Shown here piece by piece: positions 40,061-52,023 of a stretch of 64,000 bases of DNA. This DNA is from Sipunculus nudus (Eukaryota > Annelida > Sipuncula > Golfingiida > Sipunculidae), in contig CM049317.1 of NCBI GenBank assembly GCA_026874595.1, positions 22,206,882-22,270,881 on the forward strand, written 5' to 3'. A program made the position numbers and the translations under genes. How positions within the stretch are numbered: position 1 is the stretch's first letter; every line of letters starts with the position of its first letter. The notes beneath the pieces are model-generated. The model worked only from the letters and a program-made list of their open reading frames with translations. It did no database searches and was not told the DNA's origin.

Positions 40061-40510
40061 GCTAACAGGAGTGTTAGTGAAGTTGCAAGACGCAAATCTC
40101 GATGCCAAATCGTCCAAGAGAGTGGTTGGGTGTGGGGGCTTGGGACTCCGAGGTAATAGAGTAGGTACGGGTTGCATAGCAACTGATCCAGAGTGACTGA
40201 AGAAGGCATGCCGGGGTATGCCCGGGTATTACACCTGGTCGCGTATGCAAGTAGGAAACTGTTGTCGAGAGACCAAAACTATTCGATGGTCGAGCGTCAG
40301 TCGTTTGGGAGATAAAAAAAAATGACATGTATTTAGCTTAAAGGAAAGCACGGTCTAGACGGACTACAAAGCCTAAAGTTGTATAAAGAGGTCCAAATAA
40401 AACAACAATCAAACGAGTGTGGAGATGGATACTGCAAGAGTACCAGGTTGATATCCAACCTGTAAAGGGAAAGTTAAATTATGGCCCTGACAGTACAGCT
40501 TTAAATACGT
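40061..40510 (+). pseudogene. Ty3/Gypsy RNase H region, decayed
   Basis: The recognisable pieces are SRKLLSRDQNYSMVERQS at about 40251-40304 (the family form is SRKL-x-EQNY-x-x-E) and a terminal QEYQVDIQPVKGKLNYGPDS near 40438-40497 (family form with KGKxNxxAD). The frame is interrupted several times. Confidence 0.75.
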
Positions 40511-40620
40511 AAGGCCATTAAATTTAGAGCAGTATGCGACTCAAAAGTTATATTAGGTATGAGTCAGGCCAACGTACTATTGAAAACGCATTTTATGTAA
40601 TATGTTTATTTAATGGGAGG

Positions 40621-41270
40621 TGTGTCACCAAGTGAATCGTGTCGTTTTATTTAATTTTGGGTTGATATATTCTTGAGTTCAGCTGTATCTTTGCATTTAT
40701 CGAGAGGAGTGAATTTGTTGAGAGTCGATGAACCGGGGAGGGCTATTGTGTCGTAAGGCAATAGGGGTCCCGGCGTGCTCCAGGTCAAGTAATGCCACTG
40801 TAATGTCGAGCGCTATGGCGGGTAGGATGTATTGTTCCAAGCCTATAAGTATTAAGTGTGTGAGACGTTTGAACATAGATGGATAGGGAAGTAGGGTATT
40901 TATAAGGGTCGCATAGTCAGAGTGGTCATTCAGTCCTCGATGTCCAGAAGCCAGCCAGCCGCAAGTTGGGGATAGGTACCTCCAGTCTTTGACCAGTACC
41001 GCCAGTGGGGCTCAAGTGCTACCAGTAGGCGTCCAGTGCTGCCAGTTGGGGTCCAGTGCCGCCAGTCGTGGTCGGTGCCACCAGTTAGGGTGCCACCAGC
41101 TATATATTTTCTTTTATTTTATATGAAGTGAATATTATCACGCATAGCCTAGTTATACGCTTGCTTATAATTTATCTGGTATTGTTTCGGTTTGTGTTTT
41201 TTTCTTGATTATTATTCATATTGTAATAAGATAAACTGATATTTCATCGAAAATGACAAACTGAAACAGA
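40621..41270 (+). repeat. Candidate 3' LTR of the Ty3/Gypsy element
   Basis: A purine tract (GGGAGG) immediately precedes a TGTGTCACC start, the usual polypurine-tract/LTR junction position downstream of RNase H. The region contains TATTTATAAGGG (promoter-like, about 40899) and a CCAGT-rich short tandem block at about 40972-41100. The right boundary and the matching 5' LTR were not identified. Confidence 0.45.
40972..41100. repeat. Degenerate ~20-bp tandem repeat (CCAGT-rich)
   Basis: Successive units are variants of GTCCAGTGCTGCCAGTTGGG, about six to seven in number. They lie in the putative LTR or leader region of the Gypsy element. Confidence 0.7.
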
Positions 41271-42629
41271 TTTATACCCACGGAGGCGGACCGCAGCTAT
41301 ACGCCCAGTTTTTATGACATGTATTTGAAATCGGGATATTCGTCGACCCATTATACATTTGCGCTTGCTATCTCTTCTGTTCTTCAATACGCAAGAAGTA
41401 TTATTTTATTTTTTATTTTATAGCACCATATTGCTACCTTAGCCGGGTCAATAGCTTACACCCAGTTATATGATGTTTGTGATGTAAAGCGTATTATTTA
41501 GACTAAGCCACTTTAAACTTTGTTTGACAAACAATTGATTGACCGGTACACTGTTAACAAAGCAAGCTTTCACAAGATTGAACGCTTGGTTGAAAAATCT
41601 TTGTTTCGTCTGAATAATACAGAGAGTATCACAAGTTTTTTTTTGTTATTTTCTAATTAATGTGGATTGTTTGTAAATAGATTGTATACTGTAAATATAT
41701 TATATGTTATTTCTATTTTGACAAAATTATTTATATTATTTATATAAAAAATCTTTATTTAACATCATTGTTCACTTTGCTAACAGTAAAATGTTGTTAA
41801 GTGTGGAAACATTGGAAAGCTGATAAAGAAAAAAATCCTCGGAAGACCTAATGGATCATTTCTTATTATGACGAATATATTGTTTAAAGTGTTTAATTGA
41901 CTAAAAATTATAGCATTAAATTATTTTAACTGACATGTACAGTTCTTAAAGGTGTCCCTGCATAACAGCTATGATTAAGTGCATTAATCATGGTGACAGA
42001 AGCAAAATAAATAAACACGTTTTTACCCTACAAAGGTTGTTGTCATTAAACAGTGACATAAATACCAACCAGAAATTAGGTATTTCGCGTAATGACTGAA
42101 CAATAAACAAGGTATTACAAGAGATGGTTTAACATTTTAGTCATTTCGTGAAATGCTTGATTGAATGAGTCATTTCGTATTATAACTGAATATTTTACTC
42201 ATTTCATGTGATGAAAATGATACAAATGATGAACTTAGATTATGATCAAATTTCTTAAATTGAATTATATGTGCTCATATAAATATAAACCCTACTGTGC
42301 ACCAATCCTCGGCAATTTTGGGTGAATGAATTAATAAAGGTGAAAATGCAAAATAAAATCAAAGTATAATATGTGGCTGACATAGACTATTAAACGCCTA
42401 CCACGTACCAATTTGTTATCATATTCCACTCTTTAACACGGATGATTGGTCATTTAAAATGTATGAGGATTTGTTTTCTATGCTTGAAAGAAAAGTTATA
42501 AGAAATAATTGAAAAGTTTGATATCTATATGACAATAGTCTAACATTAATATAATAGTTTGACATGAATATAAATATAAACAACCGTTTGGGTAGCCATT
42601 CCTTTGGTAAATGTTGTTTTCAAAGGTGA
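41271..42629. other. Intergenic DNA downstream of GTPase gene A
   Basis: AT-rich, with no ORF or repeat recognised. The 3' UTR of the gene ending at 42630 must extend into it. Several TTTATT (AATAAA on the minus strand) occurrences exist, but none could be chosen with confidence. Confidence 0.45.
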
Positions 42630-45600
42630 TTATTTTCCAAAGATAGCAAAGACAGTCTCTACTATAGCTGGCACCACTGGTTTCAGCACTGGGGGCGCCA
42701 AGGTAAACGCGGCAATATGAGTAGCAGACTTGGCAAGTCCATATGCGTCAACTTCTTGTTGTTCCCTATTCTCGCTGAGAGTTTCAGCTGTTTGGCGAGC
42801 TGTTTCAGCTGTTTGCGGTTGCTGTTTATTTAACTCGTTCATTTTTACGAAATGTCTATATTCGTAGTCCATGGATTTCTTGAGGGATTGTTTATGTTCT
42901 TCTTTATTCACTCTGAATTTCTCTGTTTCTTTGAAGAATGTATCGCACACGTTTTCAAAAGTGTGATTGTGCATCTCTTCAAGTTCGTCGGTGGTTTTGT
43001 ACGATTTTCCTATGTCAATATCCTACAAAATATGGAATGAAAATTCGAAGTAAATAGAGGGAATCTTGAAAACCTATATATTGCATTGCTTATCATCACA
43101 TGTTCAACACAGACGAGAAAACCATATTAAACGGAGTCATTATAACAATATTGCAATGATTATTTGTATCTACCTCCGACATGGTTTCCCTGTATCTTCG
43201 GACAGCATTATTTGTTGCCTCCGTCACACACACCGATAACCCAGTCTGTAGAGAGTAAATATTTAAAATTGATGAATATGCATGTTAAATATTTAAACTT
43301 CTGATCCTAAACCCACTTCAATTGAATCTCATTATTTATAAGTTTTCCTTTTTTTGTTGAACGTTCAGCACATCACATGATAGTTGCGACAATGGGAAAC
43401 TTATTTGAAACAAAGGAAATTTATTCTTTATTTACGTCGTATGCCCATTTCTTTTCCTTTTCATGTCTGGAACATATCTCTTGTTTCTCATCCAGTATTT
43501 TCTTTAACTCGCTCTTCACTGTGTCCGGAAGGTACAAAAAATCTGGATGTCGGATTTCAAGTTTTCCCTTTTGATCTCTTGGGTCGTAAGGAGTGTCGTA
43601 TAACTTCATGGAAAAGATAAGTAAACATGACTCATTTTGCATTTTAGATATTTGCAAAGTTCCTTTAAAAATACATCCGTTTTTCTGTAATGTTACCTCA
43701 AATAAATTTTAAGTCAACAATTTTGCTTGTCGTGCGAAACAAAAAAAGATAGATACCTCATCAAAAGTATTTTGCAGTTGTTTCAAAATATCGGATTTTA
43801 TCCCCTCTATTTTAGCTTTCTCTCTCTCCTGCAATGCAAAGTGTAGTAATTATTCATTATGAATAATGAATAGTGCAATCTATGACGGGTGGTTGAGCCT
43901 ACAGATAAATAACTTTAAATTGTAACATAAAATCATGCAAAACAGCAGTACTTACCTCTCTGGTAAGGGCAAGTGTGTTTGTGTCGTTAAAAGCTACGAA
44001 CTCTTCATCTAATTCCTTCTGTAGCTTGACCAGCCATTCCGTATGAACGTCCCCGTACTTGTACGTTGCTTCTTTGTAAGTAAAGATGGCTGATCTTGAC
44101 ACTGACTCGTGCAAACTTTGGAAGTCATTCTGATTGCGAGGCCCTTTCTTCGTTTCGGCTTCCTGCGTGAGCAAATACACACATATACATTTTTTTCACA
44201 ATAATATCATTAGGTTTGATGAATTTAATGAATTGAAATAAATTTTGAATCATATAATTAATTAATTTAAATATATAATTCTGAAACTCAAGTACTGGTA
44301 TTTATTTGCTTAGCTGTAATAAAAATTAAAATATTTTTTCGTCAATGAAACTCGGATAGGCTGAAACAAACCATTCTAGTGACGTAATGTTTCTTTTGCT
44401 GTGCTGCCACCTCATTGCACTTCTGTTCTTGTTTCATCTGGTAATGAAACAATAAGATAAATATAGTATACTCCAGGCACACACTTTGTGTGAAGATACC
44501 GATATGTTTAATCCTGCAGGAAAAAAGATCCTAGGAGAACTAAGGCAAGAATCAAGCTATCTCTTATAAAAAGTACATGAACCGATAGAAGGATATGGTA
44601 TATACCATTAAAAATGTATGGTTATTTAAACATTTGTTTCCTTCCAGATTACTCGTAATACTTTAATCGAAGTAAATAATACCAACGAGTTCAAGATTCT
44701 GACTTGTAAATGGTTTGATGGAAGGAATTGAATAGATAGTTCTACAAATGATTGAATTGGTTTATCCTACCAAAATCCTTTTGTTTTCCTCATTCACTTT
44801 TTGGTAGCGATCCCAAAGCTTATCCACTTCTTGTAGAAACCTCTTCCGATGATTCATATCTGAAATGCCTTCTTTCAAACATATTCCGTCGTATACCTCA
44901 CAAGCAGCATTTTTGCCTTGTTTGTGTTTTTCTTTCAGTTCCTTTAGATCCACGTGTTTCATGCCCGGAGCAGATATCTGTAATAGTTGGAAACCAGTTG
45001 CAGCAGTTATTTTTAAATTAGATATAAAGAACATGTATAGTACGTGTAAGGAACATGTTTCAGTAATACTGTGCACTGCTTTGTAAAGTCATATTTTCGA
45101 ACCAGCTCAATTATCACAATTTTAAATCAAGAAGGAACAGCTTGTCTTTCAATACCTTTTCCATACGGAACTTGTAGTGAGAAGATGCCTGGCTGGACGC
45201 ATTTGCAATGACTGCATTCTTCAGGTCCTGCAAAACGTTCCATATACTTTTTTATTGATGACAGCGCCTCCTTCATATTGGCCATATAACATTTTAGAAA
45301 CTTGTAAACATGTAAAAAAAAGTAATAATAAGGCACGATAATTTTGCCATCGAATGTTGTAATAATATTTCTTTTACTAACCTTTTCTATTTTTGCTGTG
45401 TGGGCGTTTTGAATCAACCGTGAATATGTTTGTTCGAGGCCCCCGTTTAACTCGTCTAACAGTTCTTTCGTATCTAACACGCGATCTTTTAAACTCTTCT
45501 TAAAAGAGGAGACAATGTCCTCCCTGTATTTAGTGTGGAAATTGTGCAAAATTTGTGGTTCTGTTTCTCCCGCATCGATGTGCTGAAAATGGAATACTAA

Positions 45601-48600
45601 TTATGAGTCAAGATTAAGGCTATGATTTGTAAACAGTAAATAAAAAGTTGCGTAGCTTCGTGTCACATCTATCTTACCTTTCGCATTTTGACTTCGTAGG
45701 CATTTCGTGAATCAACAAGTCTTTTTCGACACTCCTTTTCATCTTGTTTCTGAAAATAAATTGCACAGGTACGCCAACTATAATATTACTATAGGCATGG
45801 TCACTTTTTAATCATAAATCTTTGTCGAGAATAAAGTTAATATTACCTGTTTCTCCAGGATATTCTTCTTCAGCTCCAGCTTTTGCATGTCCTTGATACT
45901 AGTAATAGAATCATCCAGTTTCTTTTGGAATGCTTTAACGTCATGTTTGTTTCCACGGACCTTTTCAGCAAAGAATGCCTTCACTTTTGTTTCTGCTTCG
46001 TTCAGTTTCAGTAAATACCCATCAGGGTTTACTATCACCACATGTGAAGTTAGATCACCCACTTTCTGTATCATACACATGAACATAAGAATTCGACTTG
46101 TACATTTGCATTCAAACAGCCTCTGGTCATATAACAGGCCTGTTATCATGTGTAAGCCTTGTTTTTGATTTTCGTTTATATATTTAAAAAGTTTGGCGTA
46201 CGGACCTTTAAACATACAAAGACTGATTATGCGCTTAATATTATGGTATATGCAAATTTTAATTTTCCAAGTCTTGTTTATCTTATCTAGATTTTTAAAA
46301 TATATTGTTAGATATCCGGTATTTGACTCAACAATTATTCCACTATACCTGTAGCATACTGGGTATTATGCTTCATTGTATAAATTAACCACCAAACTTA
46401 TATTTATGATGATACATTTTTACATTATGATTTTGAAATGGACATTAAAACCTTTTTAATTTTTATGTTCCATCGATAAAAATATTTTTATTAGACATAG
46501 ACAAAATATAAATATGCTTTATTGACCATATGTTTCTAACTCAAAATTAAATGGGCCTTCAAAATATAAAAAATATAGATATAAAATAAAACATAAAACC
46601 AATAAATGTGTTATATATATAATAGAAAACATTTGTGGGAATTCCCACTTTACAATGAACAATTAAGCCATTAGAGTCCGAATACAGTTCTGAGACCTAA
46701 ATATATTATAAACGATTTGCGGTTTGGTACGTTTCGTTATAAATGCGTCAAAGTCAATAAACATTTGGGTGCCTACCTGAACAGAGAAGCGGAATTTTTC
46801 CATAACGTCAGATATTAGGATAGTATTGTACTCGGTGATCAAAGCCTGAAAGGTGACAATGAAATCACTATAAAAATATGAAATGCCGAAATATGTTAAT
46901 TTTATTTGGAGAAAGGAAATATAACAATACCTCCTTTGTTGATACGGGCTTTGGTAGTTTCCCAGACTGGAAGAGGGTCATATACCTCTGAAAAAAATGA
47001 AAGTGTGTTAATAAAAATATCAAAGAATCTCGAATAAATAAAATAAATTTTGGTAAATTAAAACGTTGAAAGCATTGCTACCACAGCATAAATAAAACTT
47101 TTTCTTCTATAAACGTTAGTTCATTATATCCAAACTAACCACTATATTATCGCGGAGATCGATGCCCGTGAGAGCTTTTGTCCCATATTTCTTTATGACG
47201 ACTCGTTCTGAATCGAGCAAAAATGGTGCCAGCTCATCAAGTTTCTTCACAAACTTAGGTTTAATCCCTACAATATAAATGTTTAAAAAAAGCTAAACAA
47301 ATATATAAATTCCTCAACATAAAACATGTCATATTTTTGTATTATTCCAAAATAAAGGATAATAAAAACGAAACTCAAGAATTAAAATGCTAAGCCACCT
47401 GAAATACAGCCTGTGAAAACGTCGTCTTTATCGTCTGGATCTGGGGTTTCGCAAGCTTCTGTTCCCGGTGTAGGCATGAGAAAACACTCAAAGCTTTCAA
47501 AGCAACTGTGAATATTTTCCCTGACGTTCCGCAGGGCTTGTGGTTGATTACCTTGTGCCTTATAAAATGTAGAAAATTATCAATATTACCAATAAATCAA
47601 GAATAGCAATATATTACCTGATCGTTTAAAACAAATTTCGTTGCTGTGTCTTATTGTTGGGGTGTATATACCATTAGTTTGTTCAGGAGATATGCTAGTC
47701 CACCTTCCTCTCCGAACCTATGCAATGATGGGTCAGTCCAATCTCTCACCAAATAAATCAGACGCTGATATGGAATAATCGCCCATGAGTATAGTTAATG
47801 ATGTGGACGTGATTACAAAATACATATTAAGATTTTTTGAAAGTATAAACACTTCGCTTAAGATGTCACGCAGGCAAAAAATAAGGTCAGCGTATTTTTA
47901 AATTCATAATATCATATTCAATTATTTTCAATTGATAAATCTTAGCCTTTAAAGTTTACCTGAAAGGGTTTATCAATGTCTTTGCAGGTTTCCTCCAAAA
48001 CCATTTTTGCAGCTTCTACGAAAAGCTGAAAAGATTTACAATAATAATATTTATGAAAATTACAAATTAATCAGCTGGATATATATAATAAAAAGACACG
48101 TCAGAAATAAACGGTTACCTCCAAGTGCTTCAGGTGGTGTTCTCCAATTGTTCGCATAACGTTGTATACCTGAAGAAGTGTTGTAATGAATATACATATT
48201 CTCGGTATATGTTTACAGACGAAAATTTCATTGATGTTCGTTGTTATCTGAGTCTGCTAATTGTTACGTATGTGAGTAAACCAAAAGTAATTGAAGATAT
48301 TATGCCCTGACCTGAGTAGAACTAATCATTGTACTGAGAGCAAATAGTGTGGCTGCGTCTTCTGGGGCTGTTTTGTCATCGAATAAGCCCTGGGTGTCCA
48401 TCAACAATACTGCCACCTGGAGGTATAAATTAAAAATTTCGTTTATGATTAAAAACATCTCCGAAAAGCCAACGGAGATGTATATTTGGAAAGGTAACGA
48501 TAAAACTAATGGATAGGTTTCTTTATTTAATTTTAGAATAAATCTGCCCTCAGGAGAGAGAGAGATGTTTGGAAAGAGGATAAGGTATCAATATAATATG

Positions 48601-49535
48601 ACATGTAATTATTATTGTTGTATTTTAGAATTACTAGCGCGGTGCTTGAAATAATTTAGAAGTCATTAGGTGGCATTAAGGCTTTAAATTGGATCTCTAA
48701 TGTTCTATCGGTATGTCATAATGTTGTAGTTACTGTGCTTGGTAGGACTTTGAAATATGAGGCAAAACACGCCATACCTAGGATACGTCTGTCCTAATGT
48801 ATTACCCAAAAATCGATGCGAAAGTTAAAGTAAACAAACTACCAAATACGTTTTTATCCATTGAATAAGGATTACCTTGGTCCCGTCCTCTGTTGTTATT
48901 ATATACGGTTTACTCCACAACAGTATACCAACAGTCATTCTTTGAGCACCGGGGGCCCAGTCAAACCCTGTTAGAGGCATATTTGAATCCTTCAGCCATT
49001 CACTTCTTCTTCCCCTTTCCTTAAATTTGATTGAATGGATATTCGATATATTCACATTCATATTGATTGAAATTTGATACACTTTCTATTTATTATGAAA
49101 AATGATTGCGTAATAAAAAAATGCTACTTACGCTTGCTTCCAGAAAACGTATAAGAAAGTTCAGCAAGAAGGATTTTCCGGTTCGGTACTCTCCAGCAAT
49201 TGATAAAACTGCAACTGGCATATTGTAAACTTTTTTCAGGACACTCGTTAACGCAGCTGTGTCAAGCGAGAGCGTTTTGCCATGTTCACAGTTCACTATG
49301 CGTACGGCGTGGCCATCATCTGTGGTTATATATACATAAAGCATATATGCTATATTCTTCTGTTTCCAACTAATCAGTATGTACTTCTTGTTTAATCGTT
49401 GTTTCTTATAACAAAAGTTCTTTTTTAATCCTGAGGTGCACTATTTCCATTAAATAGAGACTAGAATACGCATTGACAGGTTTCGTGTAATTACGAAGAG
49501 AAATAATTTAATGACATACCGTTAAATAATGCCAT
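42630..49535 (-). CDS. Atlastin/GBP-like large GTPase A, 941 aa, 22 coding exons
   Basis: Exons, 5' to 3': 49535-49520, 49319-49132, 49019-48876, 48416-48312, 48169-48119, 48025-47960, 47764-47672, 47558-47399, 47267-47140, 46987-46931, 46845-46777, 46065-45847, 45749-45678, 45582-45382, 45227-45156, 44977-44771, 44437-44372, 44162-43956, 43828-43757, 43603-43436, 43245-43174, 43022-42630. All introns are GT-AG; the frame is open throughout. The GB1/RHD3-type G domain has P-loop GEYRTGKS (48-55, with the arginine-finger position), DTQG (123-126) and LVRDW (195-199). DTQG and RDW are atlastin-like rather than GBP-like. Residues 337-941 are helical, encoded by six short/long phase-0 exon pairs. 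No transmembrane hairpin is evident; the tail ends ETVFAIFGK. By family it should be a GTP-dependent dimerising, membrane-acting enzyme; an immune role is possible but unproven. It is a tandem paralogue of the gene at 51542-58222. Confidence 0.9.
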
Positions 49536-49579
49536 CTTGTTCTCAGTATTTACACTTAGCAGTGATTTTGTGTTGTTGT
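49520..49579 (-). other. First coding exon of GTPase A with 44-nt 5' UTR
   Basis: An acceptor (TTATCAG) precedes 49579, and the exon carries a non-coding stretch followed by ATG at 49535 and 16 coding bases to a GT donor at 49519. The 16-base phase-1 start exon is identical in length to that of gene B, which supports the start choice. A further upstream non-coding exon is implied but was not located. Confidence 0.65.
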
Positions 49580-51116
49580 CTGATAACAGAAAAAAAGCAC
49601 TGTTCACCATATAGATGAAATGACATTTATCTGCACAATCTTTTTAAATGTGTTTATTGTACAATAAAATTAGTAGAGAAGACGTAAATATTTAAAAATT
49701 ATTGTAAATTAACTTCCTACCTTTCTCTCTGCAATATACACTGTGATGTATCTACATGGTCGTAAACGTGTTTCTGATAGTTTAAAAATGCGTCTTAAAT
49801 TTACCAGGTTCAGGCAGTTAACATGTCGGCCGTCTTGCATTCAGGACTCGGCACATATAGTTTAAAGAGTGTCACTCAATCAATCGGGCGGTCCTACTCG
49901 CATGCCAATCAACAAGAGGTAGGTCATGAATAGCCAGATCGTTAAGCAGATGTTATTCATCATATGTGACCTGTTTACATCATAAAAAGATAACAATAGA
50001 TTCATCTGCTGACATTAACAAAGGAAACACTAAACAGCACATTATGTCTATAATCTTATAATGTTATAAAGTTTTAACATTATGATATTATCACATTTTC
50101 TTGTAATATTTATAAGTTTAATGAGAGCACACTTATTCGCTCATCAATGAATGGCAAATAGTGTATTCATATCAAGGATTTTTTAATGTATATTCTACGT
50201 TAAACCGTTTACATTTTAAGGAATACTTAAGATCTCCTTTCAGCAGAATAATTTCTTCACAGATGGCTTAATATAACCAACTTTATTAAAACCTTTACTG
50301 ACCAACCTTTTCATTCTCAACTACTATGTGATAAAGTTACTAATAATGAAATCAGCAAAACTATTCTATACACAATATGAGAATATTATCTTCTGTCAAG
50401 CTGATTTGATTTGACAATTCTTTGACAAAAATGCATCATAATTAATACTCTAAGAGGAATATCCTATACATTAAGCTGCTTATCCTATACATACTCGTTA
50501 GTCCTTAATAAATAAGTATCATTATAGCAATATTTCATACCTTAACATAAAGAACAATTCGAACTGTAGGATATTAAACCTGAAAATAAGGCAAAGCTGC
50601 TTGGTGCTCATCGACATTGCACTGAAACTTATTATCTGATTTAGGTAGGAAAATAAGTATAATTGATAAGATGAAAATGAAACAGAAGACCATATATTTT
50701 AAAGATTAAAGGACTTTATCATAAGCACTTCAAATGTCGACCTTCTAAAATAAACGGAGGAGATTAACGATAAAACGTCCCAGTAAAGTGAGCAAGCTCT
50801 TTTCTATAGAGGTTGTATATCTAATCGCCTCCTGAATCTGCACCCTTTTTGCTCATTTTATATTCGGTAATAAAATTAAAACAAAAACATCACAAAGTGA
50901 ATTACTGAATGAACATTTATTTTTCAACAGGTTATATGATTTGCATAATTAAAACATGTACAGAGCGATATCCTTTTTTTTTAATGTGACCCAATATGCT
51001 GTTTTATTCGTACTTGTAGTTAGGGAACAGCGATAATAACAATTACCTATGTACAAATACGTCATAATTCAGATAAATTTATATATATGAATGTCATTGT
51101 TATAATACAGACGCTG
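49580..51116. other. Intergenic DNA between the two GTPase genes
   Basis: No ORF or repeat is recognised. It should hold the promoter and leader exon of gene A and the 3' UTR of gene B. A minus-strand AATAAA at 51003-51008 lies about 540 bases past the gene B stop and is a plausible poly(A) signal. Confidence 0.45.
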
Positions 51117-51305
51117 TTAATAATGAGTCTTCAGTAAAACAGACACAGATTTGTTTGTTAAATTGTAAAATGAAGTAAAACAGTTATAGTAGAAGAAGTA
51201 TAGGTCTGTAAAAGTGTATGTGTAAAAGCTTTTTGACAAAATATCATAAGCTAGCACTACTATAAAAATTACAGCTAGAGAAACCACGTGGTACTTTCTT
51301 CTCCT
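51117..51305 (-). other. Candidate alternative terminal exon with a membrane segment
   Basis: Downstream of the last exon of GTPase B, a minus-strand open frame follows an ACTGGCAG acceptor-like site and can be read in phase 0. It begins RRRKYHVV and continues with SLAVIFIVVLAYDIL, a strong hydrophobic segment flanked by basic residues, and stops at 51117. The polypyrimidine tract is weak and no transcript evidence is available, so this could be a chance ORF. Confidence 0.25.
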
Positions 51306-51541
51306 CTGCCAGTTATATCTTTGTATTTGGCCGGTCAATTATATATACTGGCTTTGAAATATGAAATTCTATACAAAGAGCTTCCGCACACGATATTTAA
51401 GTAAGGAAACTACAATATTAAGACATTTAGGCCAGGTTGGGGAGCAAGGTAAGGTCATTTCCTCCTGGCTCTGTTCGCCAACTATGTGTTTGACAAATGT
51501 CACATAACTAAATCTGTTTAGTTGGAAGGGATTAAGTTCTT

Positions 51542-51969
51542 TCAGAGTCCAAAGAAACTCAAAATCCCTTTTCCGATTGCAACGAAGGGCGCTGCCACGA
51601 CTTTAGCTACAGTTTCCACTGCTTTCCCAACTGTCTTTAGGCCTTTCAAAAATATGTTGTCGCTCTGAACGCGTTCATTTTCAATGGTTCTGTTGACAGT
51701 TTTCGAATCTGGTAGTTCTCTTGGGTTATTCAACTCATTTAATTCTTGATACCTTGGGTACTCGTTTTGAGCCTGCTTTTTTATTTCAACCAGAAAATTC
51801 TGTCTCTTTGTTGGATATTCTTCTGTTTTTTGTCGAAATTTGTCTAAAGCGTATTTCAATGACTGTGCATGCAGCGTATCGAGTTCCATTTTTGACCTGA
51901 ACGGCTGTCCAATTGCGCAATTCTGGAATAAAGTTAGACTATTTCACTATCAAGTTTGCACATTTTTAG

Positions 51970-52023
<54 letters not shown>

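Noticed and set aside
40972-41100. CRISPR-like short repeats
   Set aside because: The units are directly adjacent variants without spacers, in a eukaryotic retroelement LTR region.
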